Positions 1 through 6,212 are shown, numbered from the stretch's first letter. The stretch is DNA of 6,677 nt from Bacteroidota bacterium (GCA_018656255.1 JABHYI010000094.1:1-6677); one strand, 5' to 3'. The notes: generated by a model from the sequence alone, not told the origin. Numbers and translations: made by a program.

Positions 1-1
1 A

Positions 2-1795
2 GAGCATTTTTATCAAACCGTACAACCTGGTATGGGAACACGCTTGTTTATCGAAAATCTAATGAAACAGAGTAGCGTTTGTTTTGACACAGAAACAACA
101 GGGCTAAACCCGCTTACCGCAGCGCTTGTTGGAATTGCTTTTTCTTGGGAAAAAGGCAAAGGATTCTACCTTCCTTTTCCTGAAGACAGAGACGATAGCC
201 AGCAAATTATAGAACAATTACGTCCCTTTTTTGAAGCTACAGAAATTGAAAAGGTTGGGCAAAATTTAAAATACGACATTAAGGTTTTACGTAAATATAA
301 TATTTCGGTACACGGAAAATTATTTGACACCATGCTTGCACATTACCTGATCAATCCAGATATGAGACACAACATGGATATATTGGCAGAAACGTATTTA
401 AACTATACGCCCGTATCTATTACAGAGCTCATTGGTAAAAAAGGGAAAAACCAAAAATCGATGCGCGATGTGCCTATAGACCAGCAAACACAATATGCGG
501 TAGAAGATGCAGATATTACATTTCAGCTCAAAGAGCACTTCGCCAAAGAGCTTAAAGACAATGATCTTCAAAAATTATTTGACGACATTGAGGTGCCACT
601 TTTAAGAGTTCTTGCGGCTATGGAAGCAGAGGGCATCAATCTAGATAAGGAATTTTTACAGTCACTCTCTGGAGATTTAGACCATGACATTCTTACCCTA
701 GAGGCCAACATTTACAAAGAGGCTGGAGAAGAATTTAACATTGCATCTCCAAAGCAATTGGGAGAAATTCTTTTCGGTAAAATGAAACTTGTTGCCAAGC
801 CTAAAAAAACAAAAACAGGGCAATACTCTACCGCAGAAGACGTGCTTTCATACCTTGCAAAAGAGCATCCAATTATTGCAGATGTACTTGAATACCGTGG
901 GCTAGCCAAGCTAAAATCGACCTATGTAGATGCCTTGCCACTACAAATAGAACAGGCCACGGGAAGAGTCCATACAGACTATATGCAAACAGTTGCGGCA
1001 ACAGGGCGCCTTAGTAGCAATAACCCTAACCTGCAAAATATCCCAATACGTACCCAGCGAGGGAGACAGGTAAGAAAAGCCTTTGTTCCAAGAAACCAGG
1101 AGTATGTATTGGTGGCTGCAGATTATTCTCAAATTGAGCTTCGAATCATTGCCGCATTAAGTGAAGAACAAACCATGATGCAGGCCTTTAAAGATGGGCT
1201 AGATATTCACTCCTCTACAGCGGCTAAGGTATTTAATGTACCCTTACAGCAGGTAACCCGAGAGCAACGAAGTAATGCTAAAACTGTAAACTTTGGTATT
1301 ATCTACGGCGTTTCTGCCTTTGGACTAAGCAACCAAACAGATCTTTCAAGAGGTGAGGCAAAGGAACTCATTGACACCTACTATAGCACCTACCCGAAAT
1401 TGCGTAATTACATGAGCGAATTGGTAGATTTTGCAAGAGACAATGGCTATGTACAAACAGTTTTAGGCCGTCGCAGATATTTAAAAGACATTAACGGTTC
1501 CAACGCCATAGTGCGTGGCGGAGCAGAGCGTAATGCCGTCAATGCTCCTATACAAGGAAGCGCGGCAGATATTATTAAAATTGCCATGATAAACATTCAT
1601 GAAAAATTAGAAAAAGGTGGCTATAAAACCAAGATGCTCTTGCAGGTTCATGATGAACTGGTTTTTGATGTGTACAAGCCAGAACTATCTGAAATGAAAA
1701 CACTCATTAAAACTGAAATGGAAAATGCTTACACACTCGCGGTGCCTCTTGATGTTGAACTAGGAGAGGGTGAGAATTGGCTACAGGCACATTAA
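2..1795 (+). CDS. polA: DNA polymerase I, 5'-truncated by window edge (3'-5' exonuclease and polymerase domains)
   Basis: Family A DNA polymerase for Okazaki-fragment processing and repair synthesis. The reading frame is open to the window edge, so the ATG at 32 is internal: the residues before it (EHFYQTVQPG) already look like PolA. Counting from the first visible codon, 597 residues remain of a protein usually over 900; the 5' nuclease domain is missing only because of the window. The proofreading domain is intact by motif: Exo I FDTETTG (D29, E31), Exo II NLKYD (D92) and Exo III YAVEDAD (Y165, D169). The polymerase domain has TGRLSSNNPNLQNIP (about 334-348), motif A DYSQIELR (D374), motif B RSNAKTVNFGIIYG (R423, K427, F431, Y435) and motif C QVHDELVF (D551). 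Phe rather than Tyr at the O-helix position matches E. coli Pol I. All catalytic acidic residues are present, so both activities are expected. No terminator lies between its stop and the next gene. Confidence 0.97.
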   Translation, partial: EHFYQTVQPGMGTRLFIENLMKQSSVCFDTETTGLNPLTAALVGIAFSWEKGKGFYLPFPEDRDDSQQIIEQLRPFFEATEIEKVGQNLKYDIKVLRKYNISVHGKLFDTMLAHYLINPDMRHNMDILAETYLNYTPVSITELIGKKGKNQKSMRDVPIDQQTQYAVEDADITFQLKEHFAKELKDNDLQKLFDDIEVPLLRVLAAMEAEGINLDKEFLQSLSGDLDHDILTLEANIYKEAGEEFNIASPKQLGEILFGKMKLVAKPKKTKTGQYSTAEDVLSYLAKEHPIIADVLEYRGLAKLKSTYVDALPLQIEQATGRVHTDYMQTVAATGRLSSNNPNLQNIPIRTQRGRQVRKAFVPRNQEYVLVAADYSQIELRIIAALSEEQTMMQAFKDGLDIHSSTAAKVFNVPLQQVTREQRSNAKTVNFGIIYGVSAFGLSNQTDLSRGEAKELIDTYYSTYPKLRNYMSELVDFARDNGYVQTVLGRRRYLKDINGSNAIVRGGAERNAVNAPIQGSAADIIKIAMINIHEKLEKGGYKTKMLLQVHDELVFDVYKPELSEMKTLIKTEMENAYTLAVPLDVELGEGENWLQAH

Positions 1796-1830
1796 AAAAT
1801 ACGTTGTTAAAAATATTATACTAAAATAAG

Positions 1831-2928
1831 ATGAGAGAACTATATACAAAAGCAGTTGTTTTATTGGCTGTATTGCTATCCAGTACAATGGTACATTCTC
1901 AGTGCGAGGAGATCACCATTGAGAGCCTAAGCAACCCAGGTGTTTATGATGTTGCCACACTAACAGAGGCAGATGGACTTCGTAATGGCCCGGACTATTT
2001 TGGTGCCACAGTTTATTATCCTACAAACGGCACACCACCCTATGCTAGTATCGCTATTGTTCCAGGTTTTACCGCCTCGCCAGAGAGTGTAGAGGCCTGG
2101 GGGCCATTTTATGCCTCTCATGGTATTGTTACTATTATTATTGGAACTAATTCTATTTATGATTTTCCAGAAGCCAGAGCAGAAGCCTTATTGGATGCCC
2201 TAGAAACACTACGAGAAGAAAACACTAGAAATGCCTCACCACTTCTTGGGGCTATAGATGAAGATAAATTTGCCGTTAGCGGCTGGTCTATGGGAGGCGG
2301 AGGCGCACAACGTGCTGCTGTTTTAGACAATAGTATTAAGGGAGTCGTGGCGCTATGCCCTTGGCTTCCCAATCCAGATCTAGACCACGACAGTGCTGTG
2401 GTAATTTTTAGTGGACAAAATGATGCTGTAGCGCCTCCAGGGATTCATGCCAACATTCATTATGATAATACCCCTGAGAGCACAAACAAGCTTTTATTTG
2501 AAATAGAAAACGGCAATCATTCTGTGGCAAATACACCAGAGGGAGGTAACTCAAGTGTTGGTAAAATTGCATTATCATGGTTTAAATTGTATGTAGATCA
2601 AAACGATTGCTATTGCTCTTTACTGACAGAAGATTTGTTAGACAATCCTCAAGAGGCGTCAAACACAGAAAGTAGTTTTGAGTGTGAAGTTTTAGATACA
2701 CAAGAGAATGTAAGTCAAACAATTTTGTACCCTAATCCAACAAGAGACATCATAAACATTTCAACACAACAAGATGTGCGCTATACGGTATACTCTACTC
2801 TAGGGCAGTTAATGCTCTCTGGAGAACTCAAAGGAAATTTAAAACAAATTAATCTTTCCTCGCTGGCAGGAAACATCTTCTATGTGCGTGTTAATAACGA
2901 AACTTTTAAAGTGTTAAAAACACAGTAA
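1831..2928 (+). CDS. Secreted PETase/cutinase-like polyester hydrolase with T9SS type A sorting domain
   Basis: A 365-residue exported alpha/beta hydrolase. Residues 1-23 form a signal peptide (hydrophobic VVLLAVLLSS, likely cleavage VHS/Q). The catalytic domain is about 25-262. TVYYPTN (60-66), IAIVPGFTA (74-82), GWSMGGGG (151-158) and CPW (176-178) match the Ideonella PETase/cutinase family as I remember it. The inferred triad is Ser153, Asp198 (QNDAVAP) and His230 (NGNHSVAN), with an oxyanion hole from Phe80 and Met154. A linker leads to a T9SS type A sorting tail (about 298-365: YPNPTRDIINI, then SLAGNIFYVRV), so the protein should reach the surface or medium. Cysteines are C25, C176, C260, C262 and C285; the last three may include a C-terminal disulfide. 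Family members hydrolyse ester bonds in cutin-like or synthetic polyesters and small esters; the natural substrate here is unknown. The gene starts 35 nt after polA with no recognisable promoter, so co-transcription is possible. Alternative names would be dienelactone hydrolase-like or generic esterase. Confidence 0.9.
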   Translation: MRELYTKAVVLLAVLLSSTMVHSQCEEITIESLSNPGVYDVATLTEADGLRNGPDYFGATVYYPTNGTPPYASIAIVPGFTASPESVEAWGPFYASHGIVTIIIGTNSIYDFPEARAEALLDALETLREENTRNASPLLGAIDEDKFAVSGWSMGGGGAQRAAVLDNSIKGVVALCPWLPNPDLDHDSAVVIFSGQNDAVAPPGIHANIHYDNTPESTNKLLFEIENGNHSVANTPEGGNSSVGKIALSWFKLYVDQNDCYCSLLTEDLLDNPQEASNTESSFECEVLDTQENVSQTILYPNPTRDIINISTQQDVRYTVYSTLGQLMLSGELKGNLKQINLSSLAGNIFYVRVNNETFKVLKTQ

Positions 2929-3035
2929 TATTTCGGCTATAAATCTCTGCAGTAATATTGGTTTATCACTCAATTTTTTATACTGGGGCAATAAATTAGT
3001 ATTGTCTTGCTGTTAAAGAGTTTATCACAGTAATA
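2923..3035 (+). repeat. Short direct repeats CAGTAATA (x3) and GTTTATCAC (x2)
   Basis: CAGTAATA occurs at 2923-2930 (overlapping the hydrolase stop codon), 2950-2957 and 3028-3035; the first two copies extend to CAGTAATATT. GTTTATCAC occurs at 2961-2969 and 3020-3028, the second copy sharing its final C with the third CAGTAATA. The sequence is AT-rich, so some recurrence by chance is expected. The copies could be remnants of a local duplication, a protein-binding site or chance. Confidence 0.4.
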
Positions 3036-3041
3036 CTATTT
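2997..3041 (+). terminator. Weak terminator-like hairpin downstream of the hydrolase gene
   Basis: TAGTA (2997-3001) pairs with TACTA (3034-3038). After a 5-nt bulge, TTGCTGT (3007-3013) pairs with ACAGTAA (3027-3033) with one G-U pair, around a 13-nt loop. Only a short T stretch (3039-3041) follows, so it is a poor intrinsic terminator. It is nonetheless the only candidate between the hydrolase gene and the rplM promoter. Confidence 0.3.
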
Positions 3042-3074
3042 CAAGAAATTACACGAAAAATCTATCTTTTACTA

Positions 3075-3105
3075 TTTGTTATTCAAATAAATAACAGTAT
3101 TTTTG
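3075..3105 (+). promoter_or_regulatory. Bacteroidota-type promoter for rplM-rpsI
   Basis: TTTG at 3075-3078 (-33 element) is followed after 19 nt by TATTTTTG at 3098-3105, a perfect match to the -7 consensus TAnnTTTG used by the primary sigma factor of Bacteroidota. Transcription should start around 3110-3113, giving a 5' UTR of roughly 50 nt before the rplM ATG at 3161. The position just ahead of a ribosomal protein operon supports the call. Confidence 0.8.
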
Positions 3106-3160
3106 CCGTCCGATAATACGGGACAGAAATAATTTATTAATAATTAGACAAAGAACTATA

Positions 3161-3619
3161 ATGGATACATTAAGTTACAAAACAGTATCTGCTAATAAAG
3201 CCACTGTAACAAAAGAGTGGTTAATAGTAGATGCGGACGGGCACACACTAGGTCGTCTTGCGAGTGAAGTTGCAAAATTACTTCGCGGTAAACACAAGCC
3301 AAGCTTTACACCTCATGTAGATTGTGGAGATAATGTGATTATCATAAACGCAAGCAACGTCCAATTAACAGGAAACAAGTGGGCAGAAAAGTCTTACATA
3401 CGTCACACTGGTTACCCAGGTGGACAAAAAAGTCTTACTGCCACAGAATTGAAAGACAAGAATCCAGCACGCGTTGTTGAGAAGGCGGTTAAAGGAATGC
3501 TACCTAAAAACAAGTTAGGATCAGTACTTTTTAGAAACTTGAAAGTGTATGCAGATGCAAACCACGGTCAAGAAGCACAAAAACCAAGAGCTATTAAAAT
3601 TAATACCGCAACAAAGTAA
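3161..3619 (+). CDS. rplM: 50S ribosomal protein L13 (uL13)
   Basis: An early-assembly protein of the large ribosomal subunit that binds 23S rRNA. The 152 residues are slightly longer than the roughly 142 of E. coli, through an N-terminal extension ([20 protein letters not shown]) that I recognise as usual for Flavobacteriia. Family signatures are [16 protein letters not shown] (20-35), [18 protein letters not shown] (41-58), the HTGYPGG region, and the C-terminal GMLPKNKLG...LFRNLKVY segment. It is the first gene after a consensus promoter. There is no Shine-Dalgarno; the leader before the ATG is A-rich (gacaaagaactata), as usual in this phylum. Its TAA overlaps the rpsI ATG by one base (TAATG), which suggests translational coupling. 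Confidence 0.98.
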   Translation: MDTLSYKTVSANKATVTKEWLIVDADGHTLGRLASEVAKLLRGKHKPSFTPHVDCGDNVIIINASNVQLTGNKWAEKSYIRHTGYPGGQKSLTATELKDKNPARVVEKAVKGMLPKNKLGSVLFRNLKVYADANHGQEAQKPRAIKINTATK

Positions 3620-4005
3620 TGGAAACTATACACAAAATTGGAAGAAGAAAAACCGCTGTTGCGCGTGTTTACTTATCTCAAGGGAAAGGAAACATCACAA
3701 TCAACAAACGTGAGTTTGATAACTATTTTACAACCCCAACATTACGATACAAAGTAATGCAGCCACTTATGATGACAGACAACGAGAAAACGTTTGACAT
3801 CAAAGTTAATGTTTTTGGTGGTGGTATCACAGGACAAGCAGAAGCAATTCGTTTGGCTATATCTCGTGCAATGTGCACACTAAATGATGAGAATAGAGGA
3901 ATCTTAAAGCCAGAAGGTCTTTTAACTAGAGATCCAAGAATGGTAGAGAGAAAGAAATTCGGACAGAAAAAAGCCCGTAAAAAATTCCAATTCTCGAAAC
4001 GTTAA
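3619..4005 (+). CDS. rpsI: 30S ribosomal protein S9 (uS9)
   Basis: A small-subunit head protein whose extended C-terminal tail reaches the P-site tRNA. The 128 residues match the family length. Visible signatures are IGRRKTAVARVYLSQGKG (7-24), the VFGGGITGQAEAIRLAISRA core and the basic tail RDPRMVERKKFGQKKARKKF ending in SKR; the terminal Lys-Arg is the residue pair expected to contact tRNA. The start codon overlaps the rplM stop (TAATG), the classic rplM-rpsI pairing that co-produces L13 and S9. A short hairpin follows the stop. Confidence 0.98.
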   Translation: METIHKIGRRKTAVARVYLSQGKGNITINKREFDNYFTTPTLRYKVMQPLMMTDNEKTFDIKVNVFGGGITGQAEAIRLAISRAMCTLNDENRGILKPEGLLTRDPRMVERKKFGQKKARKKFQFSKR

Positions 4006-4012
4006 TTTTTAC

Positions 4013-4033
4013 ACCCAATTTATTGGGTATTTT
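4013..4033 (+). terminator. Short terminator-like hairpin after rpsI
   Basis: ACCCAA (4013-4018) pairs with TTGGGT (4023-4028) around a TTTA loop, followed by only four T residues (4030-4033). It lies 8 nt after the rpsI stop. The short stem and T tract suggest partial termination, with read-through into rpsB likely because no clear rpsB promoter is visible. Confidence 0.5.
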
Positions 4034-4096
4034 GGAGAAGAGTTTTTCTTACTTCATACAAGTTCATAGAAATACAATTATATTAATAAGCTGTTA

Positions 4097-4172
4097 GTCC
4101 CGCTCTGCCGGGTGGGACAATTAGTTTAGTATCTAAATTACTTCATACCCTATGGCATTAACCAAAAGGTAT
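4097..4172 (+). promoter_or_regulatory. Candidate structured leader of rpsB (three tandem hairpins)
   Basis: Three hairpins stand almost end to end. Hairpin 1: GTCCC (4097-4101) with GGGAC (4114-4118), strikingly GC-rich for its surroundings; an alternative inner pairing CCCG/CGGG (4099-4102/4109-4112) excludes it. Hairpin 2: TAGTTTAG-type stem 4122-4129 with 4133-4140, 8 bp including one G-U, loop TAT. Hairpin 3: ATACC (4145-4149) with GGTAT (4168-4172), with an inner TGG/CCA (4153-4155/4162-4164). None is followed by a T tract, so they do not look like terminators. In E. coli, S2 is known to repress its own rpsB-tsf mRNA through a leader structure, and a similar role is inferred here. I cannot assign it to a named RNA family. 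Confidence 0.4.
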
Positions 4173-4221
4173 ATTAAAAGCAATTGACATCTAAACACAC
4201 AGAACGTAAACTAAAAACAAA

Positions 4222-5094
4222 ATGGCAAAAGACAACAACACAGAAGTTAAAGAACTTCTAAATGCAGGTGTACACTTTGGACACCTAACAAGAAAATGGA
4301 ATCCAAACATGGCTCCTTACATCTACATGGAGCGTAATGGGATTCATATCATCAATCTATACAAAACTGCTGCGAAAATTCAGGAAGCTGGAGAAGCTTT
4401 AAAGAAAATAGCATCCTCTGGTAGAAAAATACTTTTTGTAGCTACCAAAAAACAAGCAAAAGATATTGTTGCTGAAAAAGCAAAATCTGTAAACATGCCT
4501 TACATCACAGAAAGATGGCCTGGCGGAATGTTAACAAACTTTGTAACTATCAGAAAAGCTGTTAAGAAGATGGCTACTATTGATAGAATGAAGCAAGACG
4601 GAACCTTCATGACACTTTCCAAAAAAGAGCGTCTACAAGTAGACCGTTTACGTGCTAAACTAGAAAAAAACTTAGGTTCGATTGGAGAAATGAGTCGTTT
4701 GCCTGCAGCTTTATTTGTTGTTGACACAACACGTGAGCACATTGCAGTAGCAGAGGCGATAAAATTAAATATTCCAATTTTTGCCATGGTTGACACAAAC
4801 TGTGATCCAAGAGTGATCGATTACATTATCCCTTCAAATGATGATGCTTCTAAGTCTATAGACAAGATCATGACCGCTGTTGCAGATGCTGTAAAGGAAG
4901 GCTTATCAGAACGTAAAGCTGGAAAAGAAAGTGCTGAAAAAGCAAAAGCTGAAAAACAAGCCGCTGCTGAAACTAAAGAAACTGAAGAAGCGGCTCCTGT
5001 AAAAGAAACAGCAGCTCCAAAAGAAGCAGCACCAGCTAAAAAGGCTGTAAAGAAAGAAGTAAAGGAAGAGGAAGCTACTAAAGAAGAAGAGTAG
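4222..5094 (+). CDS. rpsB: 30S ribosomal protein S2 (uS2) with Ala/Lys/Glu-rich C-terminal tail
   Basis: A late-assembly small-subunit protein that lies near S1 and helps mRNA binding. The 290 residues compare with about 240 in E. coli. Core signatures are LLNAGVHFGHLTRKWNPNM (12-30), YITERWPGGMLTNF (94-107) and DTTREHIAVAEAIKLNIP (168-185) followed by DTNCDPRVIDYIIPSNDDA (191-209). The core ends near residue 230. The remaining 60 residues are low-complexity, made mostly of Lys, Glu, Ala and Pro and ending in EEATKEEE; they are probably disordered. The ATG follows an A-rich stretch without Shine-Dalgarno. The upstream gap contains a possible structured leader, and a terminator-like hairpin separates the gene from tsf. 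Confidence 0.98.
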   Translation: MAKDNNTEVKELLNAGVHFGHLTRKWNPNMAPYIYMERNGIHIINLYKTAAKIQEAGEALKKIASSGRKILFVATKKQAKDIVAEKAKSVNMPYITERWPGGMLTNFVTIRKAVKKMATIDRMKQDGTFMTLSKKERLQVDRLRAKLEKNLGSIGEMSRLPAALFVVDTTREHIAVAEAIKLNIPIFAMVDTNCDPRVIDYIIPSNDDASKSIDKIMTAVADAVKEGLSERKAGKESAEKAKAEKQAAAETKETEEAAPVKETAAPKEAAPAKKAVKKEVKEEEATKEEE

Positions 5095-5115
5095 GTATCG
5101 ATTCAGTTAAGATAT

Positions 5116-5164
5116 AGAGTCGTTTAATTTTTTTTCTTCTAGAAATTCTATTAAGCGACTTTTT
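5116..5164 (+). terminator. Terminator or attenuator between rpsB and tsf
   Basis: AGTCGTTTAAT (5118-5128) pairs with ATTAAGCGACT (5150-5160), 11 bp with one G-U pair; two more pairs (one G-U) are possible outward. The loop contains a small inner hairpin TTTCT/AGAAA. The run TTTTT at 5160-5164 follows at once, giving intrinsic terminator form. As no promoter matching the Bacteroidota consensus is visible before tsf, incomplete termination (attenuation) is the likelier role. Confidence 0.65.
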
Positions 5165-5187
5165 AAGTTCACAAATACAATAATAAA

Positions 5188-5206
5188 ATTTCCGACATTC
5201 GGAAAT
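5188..5206 (+). promoter_or_regulatory. Hairpin in the tsf 5' leader
   Basis: ATTTCCGA (5188-5195) and TCGGAAAT (5199-5206) form a perfect 8-bp inverted repeat with a CAT loop, ending 17 nt before the tsf ATG. The A-rich sequence that follows has no T tract, so it is not a terminator. It could affect translation initiation or protect the 5' end of a processed tsf mRNA; as DNA it could be an operator. The function is not known. Confidence 0.4.
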
Positions 5207-5223
5207 AATAAAAAAACAATACG

Positions 5224-6192
5224 ATGGTAAAAATAACCGCCGCACAAGTAAACGAATTAAGAAAGAAAACCGGAGCTGGAATGATGGACTGTAAAAAAGC
5301 CCTTGTTGAAGCAGAAGGAAACATTGATGATGCTATTGGTATCCTAAGAAAAAAAGGACAGAAAATTGCAGAAAAAAGAGCAGACCGTGACTCTAGTGAA
5401 GGGGCTGTTGTTTCTCAAATTAATGATGCAAAAACAAGAGGTGTTGTTGTGTCTTTAAACTGTGAGACAGATTTTGTTGCAAACAATGATTCATACTCTG
5501 CAATGGCCAGAGAAATGGCTGCAATTGCAATTAATTATGACTCAAAAGAGGCATTCTTAGCCGCAGCTTTTAACACAGAGATGACTGTTGCTGAGAAATT
5601 AATTGAGCAAACAGGTGTTATCGGTGAAAAACTAGAAATAGGTGGTTTTGAAATACTAGAAGCACCTTTTGTTGGCACCTATATCCACGGAAAGAAAATT
5701 GGCGCACTTGTTGGTTTATCTAAAGATAGTGACAGCGCTGCAGAGGTTAGTAAAAGTGTTTCAATGCAAGTTGCTTCTATGGGAGCCACTACATTATCAT
5801 ACAAAGATTTTACTCCTGAGTTTGTTGCAAATGAAACAGAAGCAAGAATTGCTGTTATTGAAAAAGATAATATTGAGCTAGGACGTTTAGGGAAAACCCT
5901 TAAAAACATTCCTCAATACATCTCAATGTCTCAATTAACAACAGAAGCTTTAAGTGCTGCTGAAGAGGCTGCAAAAGCAGAATTAAAAGCAGAAGGAAAG
6001 CCAGAACAAATCTGGGATAGAATTCTTCCTGGAAAAATGGAGCGTTTTATTTCTGATAATACTTCTCTAGACCAAGAGAAATGTTTGTTAGATCAAAACT
6101 TCATTATGGATGAAAAGAAAAATGATGCACAGTACGTAGCCAGTAAAGGAGATGCTACTGTAGTAGGGTTTAAGAGAGTTACTTTGGCGTAA
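5224..6192 (+). CDS. tsf: Elongation factor Ts
   Basis: A cytoplasmic guanine nucleotide exchange factor that releases GDP from EF-Tu. The N-terminal UBA-like domain (ITAAQVNELRKKTGAGMMDC, 4-23, through about 55) and the core signature CETDFVANND (80-89), whose TDFVAN contacts EF-Tu in known structures, are intact. At 322 residues it is longer than E. coli EF-Ts (283). The extra length appears to lie at about 215-250 (IELGRLGKTLKNIPQYISMS and the following Ala/Glu-rich helix), a segment I believe is common in Flavobacteriia. The C-terminal part (GKPEQIWDRILPGKMERF, 258-275) aligns with the coiled-coil region of the family. It follows rpsB as in most bacteria, across a terminator-like hairpin, and is closed by a strong terminator. 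Confidence 0.97.
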   Translation: MVKITAAQVNELRKKTGAGMMDCKKALVEAEGNIDDAIGILRKKGQKIAEKRADRDSSEGAVVSQINDAKTRGVVVSLNCETDFVANNDSYSAMAREMAAIAINYDSKEAFLAAAFNTEMTVAEKLIEQTGVIGEKLEIGGFEILEAPFVGTYIHGKKIGALVGLSKDSDSAAEVSKSVSMQVASMGATTLSYKDFTPEFVANETEARIAVIEKDNIELGRLGKTLKNIPQYISMSQLTTEALSAAEEAAKAELKAEGKPEQIWDRILPGKMERFISDNTSLDQEKCLLDQNFIMDEKKNDAQYVASKGDATVVGFKRVTLA

Positions 6193-6212
6193 GTCAAGGA
6201 CCTATATACTTA

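Noticed and set aside
32..34. ATG at 32 as the true start of the polymerase gene
   Set aside because: The frame is open to the window edge and the residues before this ATG continue PolA-like sequence; the visible protein also lacks the family's N-terminal domain, so the start lies upstream of the window.
712..909. Reverse-strand ORF inside polA (and similar ones at 941-1132, 2157-2372, 4500-4796, 5679-5909, 6404-6619)
   Set aside because: Each is wholly inside a strongly conserved gene on the + strand, has no recognisable motif and no promoter; they are shadows of the coding frame.
1894..1905. Cys25 of the hydrolase as a lipoprotein cysteine
   Set aside because: The residues before it (VHSQ) do not form a lipobox; ordinary signal peptidase cleavage after Ser23 fits better, and a T9SS tail already explains surface targeting.
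3106..3124. Hairpins GTCC/GGAC and CCGT/ACGG after the rplM promoter as a ribosomal leader RNA
   Set aside because: Only 4-bp stems with 8-9 nt loops, and the expected transcription start at about 3110-3113 would remove most of the 5' arms.
4123..4130. TAGTTTAG-type sequence as a -7 promoter element for rpsB
   Set aside because: It differs from TAnnTTTG by one base, has no TTTG at the proper distance upstream, and is better explained as part of a hairpin stem.
4184..4189. TTGACA before rpsB as a -35 element
   Set aside because: It resembles the E. coli consensus, but Bacteroidota primary sigma uses TTTG/TAnnTTTG, and no TAnnTTTG lies at the right distance downstream.
5669..5881. Second + strand ORF inside tsf
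   Set aside because: It is out of frame within conserved EF-Ts, with no family resemblance and no initiation signal.
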